64,000 nucleotides of DNA, from NCBI GenBank assembly GCA_031276035.1, contig JAISNV010000035.1:1-64000 (forward strand), written 5' to 3'. Under the pieces are notes generated by a model that was given only the letters and a program-made list of their open reading frames with translations, made no database searches and was not told the origin of the DNA. The position numbers were made by a program, and so were the translations under genes. Shown in pieces: positions 1 to 6,929 of this stretch. The stretch's first letter is position 1. Each line of letters begins with the position of its first letter. The stretch comes from Bacteroidales bacterium. Lineage in GTDB: Bacteria; Bacteroidota; Bacteroidia; Bacteroidales; BM520.

Positions 1-450
1 ACGACAACACAATAAATTTATTGAAAATGAGAAATATGCCAAACAAATGATACGAAAACGCAGCTCAACGGTAGAACCTGTTCTGGGAACACTACTCAAT
101 TTTACCGGCATGAGAAAAACCTATGCCCGGGGCATCGGGCAAGCCGAAAAGCACGTACTTATGGCATCGCTATGCTATAACCTGAAGAAAATGATGAAAT
201 TCCGTGTAAAAAAGGTGCAAGTTCAGGTAAACTACGTTCCAATTATAGATAAGATGCAGGAAACCTCCGATTTGTTTAATTTAGGTCTTATCAGGCGTAT
301 TTTCCTTCGATTTAAGCCTATATAGTTTTGGGAAAAACAATCCGGTTACAAAAATAGGATCGCTTAAAATACCTTATTTTAAACCGAAATTTTACCTGTT
401 CTAATAATTATTGATGAATTTTGGAAGTTGTGCAACAGTTACGTAAGTTA
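1..450 (+). mobile_element. 3' end of an IS1182-like insertion sequence
   Basis: The window opens inside a transposase gene. After its stop, a non-coding stretch of about 100 bases leads to a short GTTGTGCAACAG-containing segment near 426-437, a plausible right terminal repeat. The left end lies outside the window, so neither the inverted-repeat pair nor a target duplication can be verified. The right boundary at 450 is approximate. Confidence 0.55.
2..325 (+). CDS. IS1182-type DDE transposase, C-terminal fragment (runs off the left edge)
   Basis: The reading frame is open from base 2, so only the last 107 residues are visible. The segment RRKRSSTVEP-like (seen as IRKRSSTVEPVLGTLLNF) followed by a GIGQAEKHVLMASLCYNLKK block is the typical C-terminus of IS1182/IS5-superfamily DDE transposases, which cut and paste the element. 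The final catalytic Glu would be the E of STVEP. The gene ends normally with a stop at 323-325, so it may be intact outside the window. It borders an accessory patch of unrelated genes, consistent with a mobile-DNA hot spot. The family assignment is from recognition of the C-terminal motif only. Confidence 0.75.
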   Translation, partial: RQHNKFIENEKYAKQMIRKRSSTVEPVLGTLLNFTGMRKTYARGIGQAEKHVLMASLCYNLKKMMKFRVKKVQVQVNYVPIIDKMQETSDLFNLGLIRRIFLRFKPI

Positions 451-485
451 TGTACAATTACTTTTTTCCTTTGGTCATTACAATA

Positions 486-1220
486 CTATTTTAGTATAAA
501 TGCAACTTGAAGATAATTGTTTACAGAGCCTAATGTCTCATATTTTACATAGTATGATTCTGTAAATATTTTAAAAGCTAAAAACTCATGCTTGGGAACA
601 TTAAATTCATCAAAGAAAAGAATATCACCTGCATTAAGATATGGATATAAACTTGTTAATACAAATAAAGTTGCTGAAAATATATCTGCATCTAAATGAA
701 TAATTTTTCTTCTGTCTTTCGAAAGGTAATCACTTTTCAAAAAATCGAATAAAGTATCTTGGAAAAGCCCTTTGATAAACGTTGATCTATTATCATCAAC
801 GATTGGAATATCAGCAGACATATCTCCTTTTACATAAACAGTACCCCAATTTTCGGGCAGGCCCTCGAAAGTATCAAAACCATAAAATTTATTTCCATCA
901 TTTGTTAATCTTCTAAGCCACCACCTAAAAGAAGTACCTTTACTTACACCAAATTCCAGATAATCAATTATTTCATTCTCTAAATTTTGTTGTTTGATTA
1001 CATGTTCATACAATAATTCTCTTTTACTATATACTCTCTTGAATGTGAAAAAATCATTGAATTTCAATGTTTTGTTTTGTGTAGTTATCCATTTGGATAC
1101 ATATAAGGTATATGCAATTAATAATAAAAAGGATTTAGTCCAACCAAAAAGAATATGAGGGCGTAAAAAAAGTACAAAATTTTTGAATAGACTATTTGCT
1201 TTTAATAAAAATGATTTCAT
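486..1220 (-). CDS. TylF/MycF-like SAM-dependent O-methyltransferase
   Basis: This 244-residue protein has the class I methyltransferase landmarks of the TylF (macrocin O-methyltransferase) family: a glycine motif YLEFGVSKGTSFRWW near residues 85-100, the acidic strand FYGFDTFEGLPENW near 113-126, and the metal/substrate motif IHLDADIFSATLFVL near 172-186 followed by ILFFDEF. Family members methylate sugar hydroxyls of macrolides or surface glycans. A hydrophobic stretch at about residues 22-45 may anchor it to the membrane or be part of an N-terminal helix. A TAnnTTTG box lies at 1341-1348 on the same strand. It sits between an insertion-sequence end and other accessory genes, so it is probably acquired. 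The substrate cannot be told from the sequence. Confidence 0.75.
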   Translation of the reverse strand: MKSFLLKANSLFKNFVLFLRPHILFGWTKSFLLLIAYTLYVSKWITTQNKTLKFNDFFTFKRVYSKRELLYEHVIKQQNLENEIIDYLEFGVSKGTSFRWWLRRLTNDGNKFYGFDTFEGLPENWGTVYVKGDMSADIPIVDDNRSTFIKGLFQDTLFDFLKSDYLSKDRRKIIHLDADIFSATLFVLTSLYPYLNAGDILFFDEFNVPKHEFLAFKIFTESYYVKYETLGSVNNYLQVAFILK

Positions 1221-1293
1221 ATTATTATGATTTTATTGCCGTCGATTATTTTTGTGGAATACTCTGTTTATCTATTACATATAGCGACCGACG

Positions 1294-1385
1294 GCTTAAC
1301 GCAGGCTGATTATAACAATTTTAGTTAAATTACCAACTTGCAAATATACATAAAATTTACAATGAGTTACATCCTGCATTGTTCA
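1294..1385. repeat. Imperfect inverted repeat, attC-like candidate site B
   Basis: On the plus strand GCTTAAC+GCAGG (1294-1305) is mirrored by CCTGC (1373-1377) and, after a 3-base bulge, GTTCAAAAG (1381-1389). GCTTAAC fits RYYYAAC, and its complement GTTAAGC fits GTTRRRY, the core motifs of integron attC sites; the right-hand partner GTTCAAA does not. It lies just 3' of the 1411-2070 gene. This is a weak candidate. Confidence 0.2.
1341..1348 (-). promoter_or_regulatory. TAnnTTTG promoter box upstream of the TylF-like gene
   Basis: The minus strand reads TATATTTG here, 120 bases before the methyltransferase start. It falls inside the inverted-repeat region. The leader would then contain GCCGTCG (minus strand, at plus 1289-1295) pairing with CGACGGC (plus 1238-1244). 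Confidence 0.45.
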
Positions 1386-1410
1386 AAAGGTTTTTTATTG
1401 CAAGTTTTCA

Positions 1411-2070
1411 TTATTTTTTTACTTCCAAATCATTAAGCCTTTTGCGTGCAATATCACGCAAGTCTAAATTACGAGTTACGGAGTATGATATGGTTTTAAT
1501 ATCACAACTGTCTTGACCACACGCAGGAGTGTAACAACCTTCCATATAGCAATTAGGATAAACCTCGCCTGTTTTTATTTCTTCCCATGTACACAAATAT
1601 TCTCGTTCATTACCGTTTATAATTTTGGTTATAATATCCGTATCAGTCAATTTATTAACCGCTTCTTTACGTATAAATCTGTCATTGCCCGTTTTCGCAA
1701 TAGTGAGGAGCAGTTCTTGGTCGGTTATTTTTGAAATTGCCTTCCAGCGAATCAACATTTCCTTGGAATTATCATTTATTGCAATATCTGTGTAAAACTT
1801 TTCTGCCAATTTATTCTCAGTCAGTTTTTCAGCTGCCTCAAAACGAACATCGTTATAGCCTGCTGTTTCTGCAATATTCGCAAGCAATGTTTGGTCAGTA
1901 ATTTTTCTTACCGCTTTCAAACGAATAGCGCCAATTTCTGCATTCATTGCTACATCCGCAAGTAGAGTTTGATCGGTCAGTTTTTCTACAGCATCTATAC
2001 GCTCTGTATAATTACCAACATTCTTTGCAATCTCGGCAAATCTTTGTTGTTTATTTTTAAAAGGTTTCAT
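1411..2070 (-). CDS. LRV/HEAT-like repeat protein with a cysteine-rich tail
   Basis: The 219-residue protein is built of about five helical repeats of roughly 25-30 residues. They share the pattern RxxAVxKLTDQTLLAxIA (for example near residues 24-42, 48-67, 76-95, 107-126 and 133-150), which resembles leucine-rich-variant or HEAT repeats used for protein-protein contact. A tail near residues 160-190 has six cysteines in a short span (CTW, NCYMEGC, PACGQDSCD), possibly binding a metal or forming disulfides. There is no signal peptide, so it is probably cytosolic. Proteins of this kind are common in accessory regions and cassette arrays. The function is unknown. Confidence 0.65.
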   Translation of the reverse strand: MKPFKNKQQRFAEIAKNVGNYTERIDAVEKLTDQTLLADVAMNAEIGAIRLKAVRKITDQTLLANIAETAGYNDVRFEAAEKLTENKLAEKFYTDIAINDNSKEMLIRWKAISKITDQELLLTIAKTGNDRFIRKEAVNKLTDTDIITKIINGNEREYLCTWEEIKTGEVYPNCYMEGCYTPACGQDSCDIKTISYSVTRNLDLRDIARKRLNDLEVKK

Positions 2071-2100
2071 ATTACAAATGTTTTTTTAATCCTTACTTTT

Positions 2101-2182
2101 GGTTAACATAACAACTCATCTCAAATGTGTTTTTTGTTTTTGTATTTAATTTCTCCAACTCATGTTAAACGTTTTGTTAGAC
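2101..2182. repeat. Imperfect inverted repeat, attC-like candidate site A
   Basis: GGTTAACAT (2101-2109) is mirrored by ATGTTAAAC (2162-2170), 8 of 9 positions pairing. Two direct copies of AACTCAT (2113-2119 and 2157-2163) lie just inside the arms. GTTAAAC (2164-2170) and GTTAGAC (2176-2182) both fit the integron core GTTRRRY, but GGTTAAC does not fit RYYYAAC. The site fills the gap between two same-strand accessory genes. Confidence 0.25.
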
Positions 2183-2202
2183 AGTTGTATTTTTATTATG
2201 TT

Positions 2203-2682
2203 TCAAATCTCACTATTTTCCTTTCTTATTTCATAGAAAATGCTATCTAAGTAATCAATATAGATACTTAACTTATATAGTCCTTCCTTAATTCCTATTT
2301 CTAAATTATCATAAAATTTTTGTATATAATTATTTTCATCTTGTGTAACAGATAACATTAAACAAATTACAACGGCGTCATTATTTTTCTTAAATCTTGG
2401 TTCTGATATATTTAACATTCTATGCGTAGAAAAGTTTTTAGTATAGAACGGAACAGGTAAAATTTCAAATTGTATATATTGTTTTGTCATTAGTTTATTT
2501 TTCATTTTTTTAGATGAAGGTTTTAACTCTAACATATTTAATCTTTCAGAAATTAGATCAAGATATTCCTTAGAAATTCCGAATTCAGATAATTCAGTCC
2601 AATTTACGGGATCAAAAAGAAAAGTAACCGATAAATGTTTTCTTTCCCATAGTGCCTTTTTCTTAAGTATATGATTATTCAT
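2203..2682 (-). CDS. Hypothetical protein
   Basis: I do not recognise this 159-residue protein. It has no signal peptide or membrane segment. The N-terminal part is basic with a mixed helix/strand look. A central segment near residues 68-85 is rich in aromatic residues and proline, and a hydrophobic strand AVVICLMLSV (about 103-112) precedes an acidic, probably helical C-terminus. It follows the same strand as the two genes downstream and is followed by a candidate inverted repeat at 2101-2182. The ATG is close to a likely transcription start, and codon use is AT-rich like its neighbours. It is probably a real accessory gene. Confidence 0.5.
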   Translation of the reverse strand: MNNHILKKKALWERKHLSVTFLFDPVNWTELSEFGISKEYLDLISERLNMLELKPSSKKMKNKLMTKQYIQFEILPVPFYTKNFSTHRMLNISEPRFKKNNDAVVICLMLSVTQDENNYIQKFYDNLEIGIKEGLYKLSIYIDYLDSIFYEIRKENSEI

Positions 2683-2836
2683 TTATTTAGTTTAGGAATT
2701 GTTACAAAAATGTATTTATTAAATTGATTGCAAAAACAGGTACATAATATGTTGGTTGTTTTGAGTTGGGTAGGGATTCAGATTCGGGCTATACGACTTC
2801 AAACAAAAGTTTATCAAGTTTAGTTTAAGGTCTTGA

Positions 2837-2923
2837 TTAATTTTCTACAAAATTACTCAATTTTCTGAATTGATTGATAAAAAAACTTCCTCTATCATTC
2901 CATAGAAATTTATTTTTTTTCAT
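2837..2923 (-). CDS. Possible 28-residue small ORF
   Basis: The minus strand carries an ATG-initiated frame of 28 codons beginning MKKNKFLWNDRGSF and ending with FVEN and a TAA. It starts about 68 bases after a good TAnnTTTG box at 2991-2998. It could be a leader peptide for the accessory genes downstream, a short protein, or a remnant. No family is recognised, and the evidence is position plus start context only. Confidence 0.25.
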   Translation of the reverse strand: MKKNKFLWNDRGSFFINQFRKLSNFVEN

Positions 2924-2990
2924 AATTACGCATTTAATTATTAAATCTGTTTTTTTTACGTATTTCGTTTGTTAACTATGATAAACCTCG

Positions 2991-2998
2991 CAAAAGTA
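2991..2998 (-). promoter_or_regulatory. TAnnTTTG promoter box reading into the accessory patch
   Basis: The minus strand reads TACTTTTG followed by CGAGG. The transcript would run through the small ORF at 2837-2923 towards the genes at 2203-2682, 1411-2070 and 486-1220. Confidence 0.45.
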
Positions 2999-3186
2999 AA
3001 TAAATATAATTTATTATTTAAAGAGTTTTTTATGTTAAAATTACTAAGATTTAATGTTTCCAAATATGTTAATTCTGAAAATTTTGTAATTCTGTCTAAA
3101 TGAATTTTTTATTGATTTACTCCCAAAGATCTTACAGAGGTTTATAATAATTTCACTTCTTATAAATGATATTCAAAATCCAAATC

Positions 3187-5019
3187 TTAAAAAACATACA
3201 TCTTACACTCCTCACAATCGAACTCCAATCGATAAATATTGTCGTAGTGCTTCAAATAAAGCGGCTCGGTAAATTCGGGAATTTCGTTGGTCTCTTTTTT
3301 CGGACACCATCCGAGTGCGTATTTAATGCAATGTTCGCACTGCATAAGAACGGCATTTTTATTGGGTAAGATTTCAAAGGCAGGTTTAATAGTTTTGGCT
3401 CCGTGTTTTTTGTAAAAGTTTACCGCTTTTTCATTCATTACATTACCGAGATAACTAATGTCTTTATCTTTATAGTAATCAGTTGGAATTAATTCTCTTG
3501 CTTCACGAATTATTTCTTCATCTTCCTTTTCCTTGTTAAAAGCTTCGAGACGAATCGCATCAAATAATTCTATTGCTTCTTTTCTCCATGATGATAAAAC
3601 TGATGAAGGAATAAACCATGGTTGGGATATTTCAACAGTTATTTCTTCGGCGGAATATATTGTGTTTCCGAGTTTTGAGAGTTGTTTTTTTATATTGTCG
3701 ATAACTTGTTCGGGTTTAGAAGCCAATTCCTTTTGGTAATTTTCCTTTAGACTTAGAAAGTGATTTGAATTATCGCTTATTTCAAGACAGAATCCGTCGT
3801 CGGTATCTTTAAAAACAATATTTATATCTATCTTTCTTTCGGCAGATTTCTTCTGTAACAATAAATTAAACTGATGATTGAAATTTCTGTACATTTTAAT
3901 TCCGGTTTTCAAATCCGGCATCTCCGAAGGATAAATCCTTCCGTCATCAATTTTATTTATATAAAAACCCTTTGTTCCTTCATCATCAAAATAACAAATA
4001 CCGTCGCCGTTACTTAATTCTATATCGCTGTTCAGATAAAAATAATTTCTTCCGACCTGCGAAATAGTGCCTATAAATTCTCCAATAGACTTAGAAGTTT
4101 GAAATGAACTGATATCATCTTTTTTGCCATGAAGCAGATAATCTGTTTTTCCTCTGCTAAAAGTTTTTTGCGGATCGGGAGTGAAATAGAAAATCGATTT
4201 TCCCGAAGAACTACTTTCTAAGTCTAAACGATTTTCTAAAATCCCGTCAAGTTTCTGTCGATAAAAAGCCGTGATATTCTTCACATAATCAATATCTTTT
4301 AACCGACCTTCAATTTTAAACGAAGAAATTCCCGCATCAATCATTTCTTTTAGATAATCCGACCTGTCCATATCTTTCAAAGAAAGAAGATGTTTGTTTG
4401 CAACAAGTGTTTTTCCTTCGGAATCTAATAAATCGTAGCTAAGACGGCAGTATTGGGCACAATTGCCTTTGTTTGCGCTTCTTCCGCAAGATGCCTGACT
4501 GATATAACATTGTCCGCTGTAACTTACGCACAAAGCACCGTGTACAAAAGCTTCCAACTCAATTGAAGTATTTTCCCGAATGTTCTGAATTTCCGGCAAT
4601 GGCAATTCGCGTGCAAGAATAACACGACTAATCCCGACAGATTCTAAGAATTTTACTTTTTCAACGGTTCTATTATCTGTTTGTGTGCTGGCGTGAATAG
4701 CAATCGGCGGCAAATGAAGTTCAAGAATTCCCATGTCCTGAATTATAATAGCATCGGCGCCAATATTATATAGTTGCCTGATTAACTTTTCGGCAAGAGA
4801 CAATTCAAAATCATTTAAAATTGTATTAAGTGTGATATAAACCTTTGCATCATATTGATGTGCATATTTGATAAGAGTTTGAATGTCTTCCAAAGAATTG
4901 CCGGCAGCAATTCGTGCACCAAATTGCGGAGCTCCTATGTAAACAGCATCTGCGCCGTGATTAATAGCTTCAATGCCGCATTCAATATTTTTTGCCGGAG
5001 AAAGTAATTCGATTTTCAT
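3187..5019 (-). CDS. U32 family peptidase / RlhA-YegQ-type protein
   Basis: The 610-residue protein begins with the U32 signature MKIELLSPAKNIECGIEAIN and the GADAVYIG motif. It continues with the cysteine-bearing core EAFVHGALCVSYSGQC...CGRSANKGNCAQYCR (about residues 155-195), which in this family binds an Fe-S cluster, and the ISSFKIEGRLK motif. Family members modify RNA bases by hydroxylation (RlhA, TrhP) or have been called collagenases. A C-terminal extension (about 300-610) ends with two cysteine pairs, CEHC...GWC and CEEC, a possible second metal site. The start is fixed by the conserved N-terminus. The promoter box lies only four bases before the ATG, so the transcript may be leaderless. 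An RNA-modification role is an inference from relatives. Confidence 0.88.
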   Translation of the reverse strand: MKIELLSPAKNIECGIEAINHGADAVYIGAPQFGARIAAGNSLEDIQTLIKYAHQYDAKVYITLNTILNDFELSLAEKLIRQLYNIGADAIIIQDMGILELHLPPIAIHASTQTDNRTVEKVKFLESVGISRVILARELPLPEIQNIRENTSIELEAFVHGALCVSYSGQCYISQASCGRSANKGNCAQYCRLSYDLLDSEGKTLVANKHLLSLKDMDRSDYLKEMIDAGISSFKIEGRLKDIDYVKNITAFYRQKLDGILENRLDLESSSSGKSIFYFTPDPQKTFSRGKTDYLLHGKKDDISSFQTSKSIGEFIGTISQVGRNYFYLNSDIELSNGDGICYFDDEGTKGFYINKIDDGRIYPSEMPDLKTGIKMYRNFNHQFNLLLQKKSAERKIDINIVFKDTDDGFCLEISDNSNHFLSLKENYQKELASKPEQVIDNIKKQLSKLGNTIYSAEEITVEISQPWFIPSSVLSSWRKEAIELFDAIRLEAFNKEKEDEEIIREARELIPTDYYKDKDISYLGNVMNEKAVNFYKKHGAKTIKPAFEILPNKNAVLMQCEHCIKYALGWCPKKETNEIPEFTEPLYLKHYDNIYRLEFDCEECKMYVF

Positions 5020-5023
5020 GACA

Positions 5024-5031
5024 CAAAGATA
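5024..5031 (-). promoter_or_regulatory. TAnnTTTG box directly before the U32 start codon
   Basis: The minus strand reads TATCTTTG, then TGTC, then ATG. A start of transcription 4-7 bases after the box would fall on the initiation codon. Confidence 0.55.
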
Positions 5032-5148
5032 GTTAAGAATTAAAAAATTTTATTAACTTTACAAATTAATTTATTAAGATAGTGTAGCGGAATGATATTT
5101 TGATAATATATTAAGTTGCAGTGTTTTAATTATTAACCGTAATTTTCG

Positions 5149-5373
5149 ATGAAGAGAAAAAAGAGGAAAAAAAGAAAACCTTATAAGCTTGTTGCCTTTA
5201 AATTATCTACAAGGCAATATAAATCTTTGATGAATTACTGCAGATACAGGCAAACAACTCCAACGAAAGTTATAAAGAAATCTATCGCAAAATATATCGA
5301 ATGCTATTCGGATGTTCCGACTGAAGTTTCTTATGTGACGGATAATCAGATAAATCTTTTTGATGATATCTGA
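5149..5373 (+). CDS. Small basic protein, possibly ribbon-helix-helix-like
   Basis: This 74-residue protein starts with a run of Lys/Arg (MKRKKRKKRKPYK), then FKLSTRQYKSLMNYCRYRQTTPTKVIKKSI. That has the strand-helix-turn-helix rhythm of ribbon-helix-helix DNA-binding proteins, in which a short strand is followed by two helices. The C-terminus is acidic and ends NLFDDI. It is convergent with recR, and their last 28 bases overlap. The basic N-terminus and RHH-like body suggest nucleic-acid binding, but this is an inference. A spurious ORF cannot be excluded, although the composition is protein-like. Confidence 0.5.
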   Translation: MKRKKRKKRKPYKLVAFKLSTRQYKSLMNYCRYRQTTPTKVIKKSIAKYIECYSDVPTEVSYVTDNQINLFDDI

Positions 5374-5981
5374 GATTGAAAAGGAGTTCTGTTAATAATC
5401 GATCTTCCCAAAGTAATTTGATCGGCATATTCCAGATCGTCGCCGAAAGCAACTCCACGCGCAATCGTATTAATTTCAATATTAAATTGAATCAATCTTT
5501 TGTAAATATATAAAGATGTAGTTTCTCCTTCAATAGTAGTCGGTAAAGCCAGAATAATTTCCTTGTATTCGTTCGTTGCAATTCTGCTCACTAAAGATTC
5601 GATGGTTAAATCGGTGATTCCTATCCCGTTAATCGGCGAGATTACTCCACCCAGAATATGATACAACCCTGTAAATTGTCCGGTTCCTTCAATGGCAATA
5701 AAATCACGAATATCTTCAACAACACAAATTACTTCCTTATCTCTTTTAAAATTGCTGCAAATATCGCAAATCTCATTGTCTGAAATATTGTGACAAACAG
5801 AACAGTGATGAATTTTTTCCCTTAAATTACTGATTGATTCGGCGAGGTTTTGAGCATAAATCGGATCTTGCTTTAAAATGTGAATAGCAAGCCTCAATGC
5901 GGTTCGTTTTCCAACCGAAGGTAATCGGGACAACTCATCAACTGCTTGTTGCAGAAGTTTCGACGGCAAATTGTTTTCCAT
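5346..5981 (-). CDS. recR: Recombination mediator protein RecR
   Basis: RecR works with RecO (and RecF) to load RecA on SSB-coated single-stranded DNA at gaps and breaks. The 211-residue sequence shows the helix-hairpin-helix region LSRLPSVGKRTALRLA (about 17-32), a four-cysteine zinc finger (C60, C63, C72, C75), and a Toprim domain beginning VICVVEDIRDF. The C-terminus contains ARGVAFGDDLEYADQITLGR. I chose the ATG at 5981. A longer frame begins with TTG at 5996, but that codon is part of the TACCTTTG promoter box (5994-6001) and would lie upstream of transcription. The 3' end overlaps a convergent small gene by 28 bases. Confidence 0.95.
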   Translation of the reverse strand: MENNLPSKLLQQAVDELSRLPSVGKRTALRLAIHILKQDPIYAQNLAESISNLREKIHHCSVCHNISDNEICDICSNFKRDKEVICVVEDIRDFIAIEGTGQFTGLYHILGGVISPINGIGITDLTIESLVSRIATNEYKEIILALPTTIEGETTSLYIYKRLIQFNIEINTIARGVAFGDDLEYADQITLGRSIINRTPFQSQISSKRFI

Positions 5982-5993
5982 AATTTCAACTCG

Positions 5994-6001
5994 CAAAGGT
6001 A
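5994..6001 (-). promoter_or_regulatory. TAnnTTTG promoter box of recR
   Basis: The minus strand reads TACCTTTG, 12 bases before the chosen recR ATG. It excludes the upstream TTG as a start. Confidence 0.6.
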
Positions 6002-6229
6002 CGGAAAAATAAATAAGAAATTAAGAATCGGTTTAAAAATTTGAGAGTTTGGTAATTTGAATATTAATCCGATATAAAAGATTGAATATGTAGATTATAT
6101 AATTCTGTCTATAGAAATAATTTGATTTAGAGAAAATTTATTGATGTTGATTTACATCAATAAATTAATGAAATTTCTAACTTTCTTAGAGATAACTTTC
6201 ACGAAATTTTAAACTTCAAACAAATTGAT

Positions 6230-6237
6230 TATTTTTG
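6230..6237 (+). promoter_or_regulatory. TAnnTTTG promoter box before the leader ORF and MORN gene
   Basis: The plus strand reads TATTTTTG followed by CATC. It lies 20 bases before the leader ORF ATG and 112 before the YwqK-like gene. Confidence 0.5.
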
Positions 6238-6257
6238 CATCAAATTATCTAATCTTA

Positions 6258-6317
6258 ATGAATCCAACACGTATGAATCCGGATATGAAAATGAATATCA
6301 TTGTTGGCTGCATATGA
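6258..6317 (+). CDS. Possible 19-residue Met-rich leader peptide
   Basis: This frame encodes MNPTRMNPDMKMNIIVGCI. It has four Met in 19 residues and the tripeptide MNP twice. It lies 20 bases after a promoter box and 32 bases before the next gene. The position and bias are typical of a regulatory leader peptide, but no terminator/antiterminator pair was recognised after it. Evidence is position and composition only. Confidence 0.3.
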   Translation: MNPTRMNPDMKMNIIVGCI

Positions 6318-6349
6318 CGATTAAATTATAAGATTAATTTATATTCATA

Positions 6350-6919
6350 ATGAAAAAAATATTTTTAATATTATCATTTGCAATTGTTGCGGGGTTTGTT
6401 CATTCACAAACTACCGATACTGTTTTTTATGAAACAGGTAAGATAAAAATTATCAGAACAATTATTTCTGATAGTGAAGTTTACGGAAAGTTTTTTGCGG
6501 AAAACGGCAAGACATTAATTGCCGAAGGAATGTACGTTAATAAGGAACGCAATGGGGTTTGGGTTTTTTATGACGATGCCGGAATGAAAAATTCAACTGA
6601 AACATATTCGGCTGGTAAGAAAAACGGAATTAGTCATATTTATTATTCGGACGGAACAATAGGGGAAACTCTGGAATGGAAAGATGGTATAAAAAACGGT
6701 GTTTGGAAACAATTTTTCTTTGGCGGGATTCTTAAAATAGATGCAAAATATTTAAATAACGAATTAGACGGTGAAGTAAAATTCTTTCATCCCAATTCCA
6801 AATTAAATATTCTTGGATATTATAAAAATGGATTGCGCAACGGCATTTGGAAATATTATAATGAGGAGGGAAGTTTCATTAAAGAGGAAAAATACGAAAA
6901 CGGATTTCTTGTCGAATAA
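6350..6919 (+). CDS. Secreted MORN-variant (YwqK-like) repeat protein
   Basis: The 189-residue protein has a signal peptide (MKKIFLILSFAIVAGFVHS) and about five repeats of the YwqK/MORN_2 type. Examples are MYVNKERNGVWVFYDDAG, YSAGKKNGISHIYYSDG, DGIKNGVWKQFF, YLNNELDGEVKFFHPNS and YKNGLRNGIWKYYNEEG. These short beta-hairpin repeats are common in secreted Bacteroidota proteins. YwqK relatives are sometimes annotated as antitoxins, which the signal peptide here makes unlikely. It lies 10 bases before dus and is probably co-transcribed with it. The exact role is unknown. Confidence 0.8.
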   Translation: MKKIFLILSFAIVAGFVHSQTTDTVFYETGKIKIIRTIISDSEVYGKFFAENGKTLIAEGMYVNKERNGVWVFYDDAGMKNSTETYSAGKKNGISHIYYSDGTIGETLEWKDGIKNGVWKQFFFGGILKIDAKYLNNELDGEVKFFHPNSKLNILGYYKNGLRNGIWKYYNEEGSFIKEEKYENGFLVE

Positions 6920-6929
6920 ATTTATTTAA

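Larger units (their letters stand above)
2683..3186. other. Intergenic stretch of 504 bases
   Basis: No gene of normal size is present. On the minus strand there is a TAnnTTTG box (2991-2998) followed by a 28-codon reading frame (2837-2923). The remainder is AT-rich, with a GC-richer island near 2760-2800. No tRNA or clear terminator was seen. Confidence 0.5.
6002..6349. other. Intergenic stretch of 348 bases between recR and the MORN gene
   Basis: The stretch holds a plus-strand promoter box at 6230-6237 and a Met-rich 19-codon frame at 6258-6317. The rest (6002-6229) is AT-rich, and nothing else was seen in it. Confidence 0.5.

Noticed and set aside
5994-5996. TTG start giving a longer RecR
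   Set aside because: The codon is inside the TACCTTTG promoter box and would not be transcribed; the ATG at 5981 fits the family.
6350-6919. Toxin-antitoxin reading of the YwqK-like protein
   Set aside because: It has a signal peptide and no toxin partner next to it.
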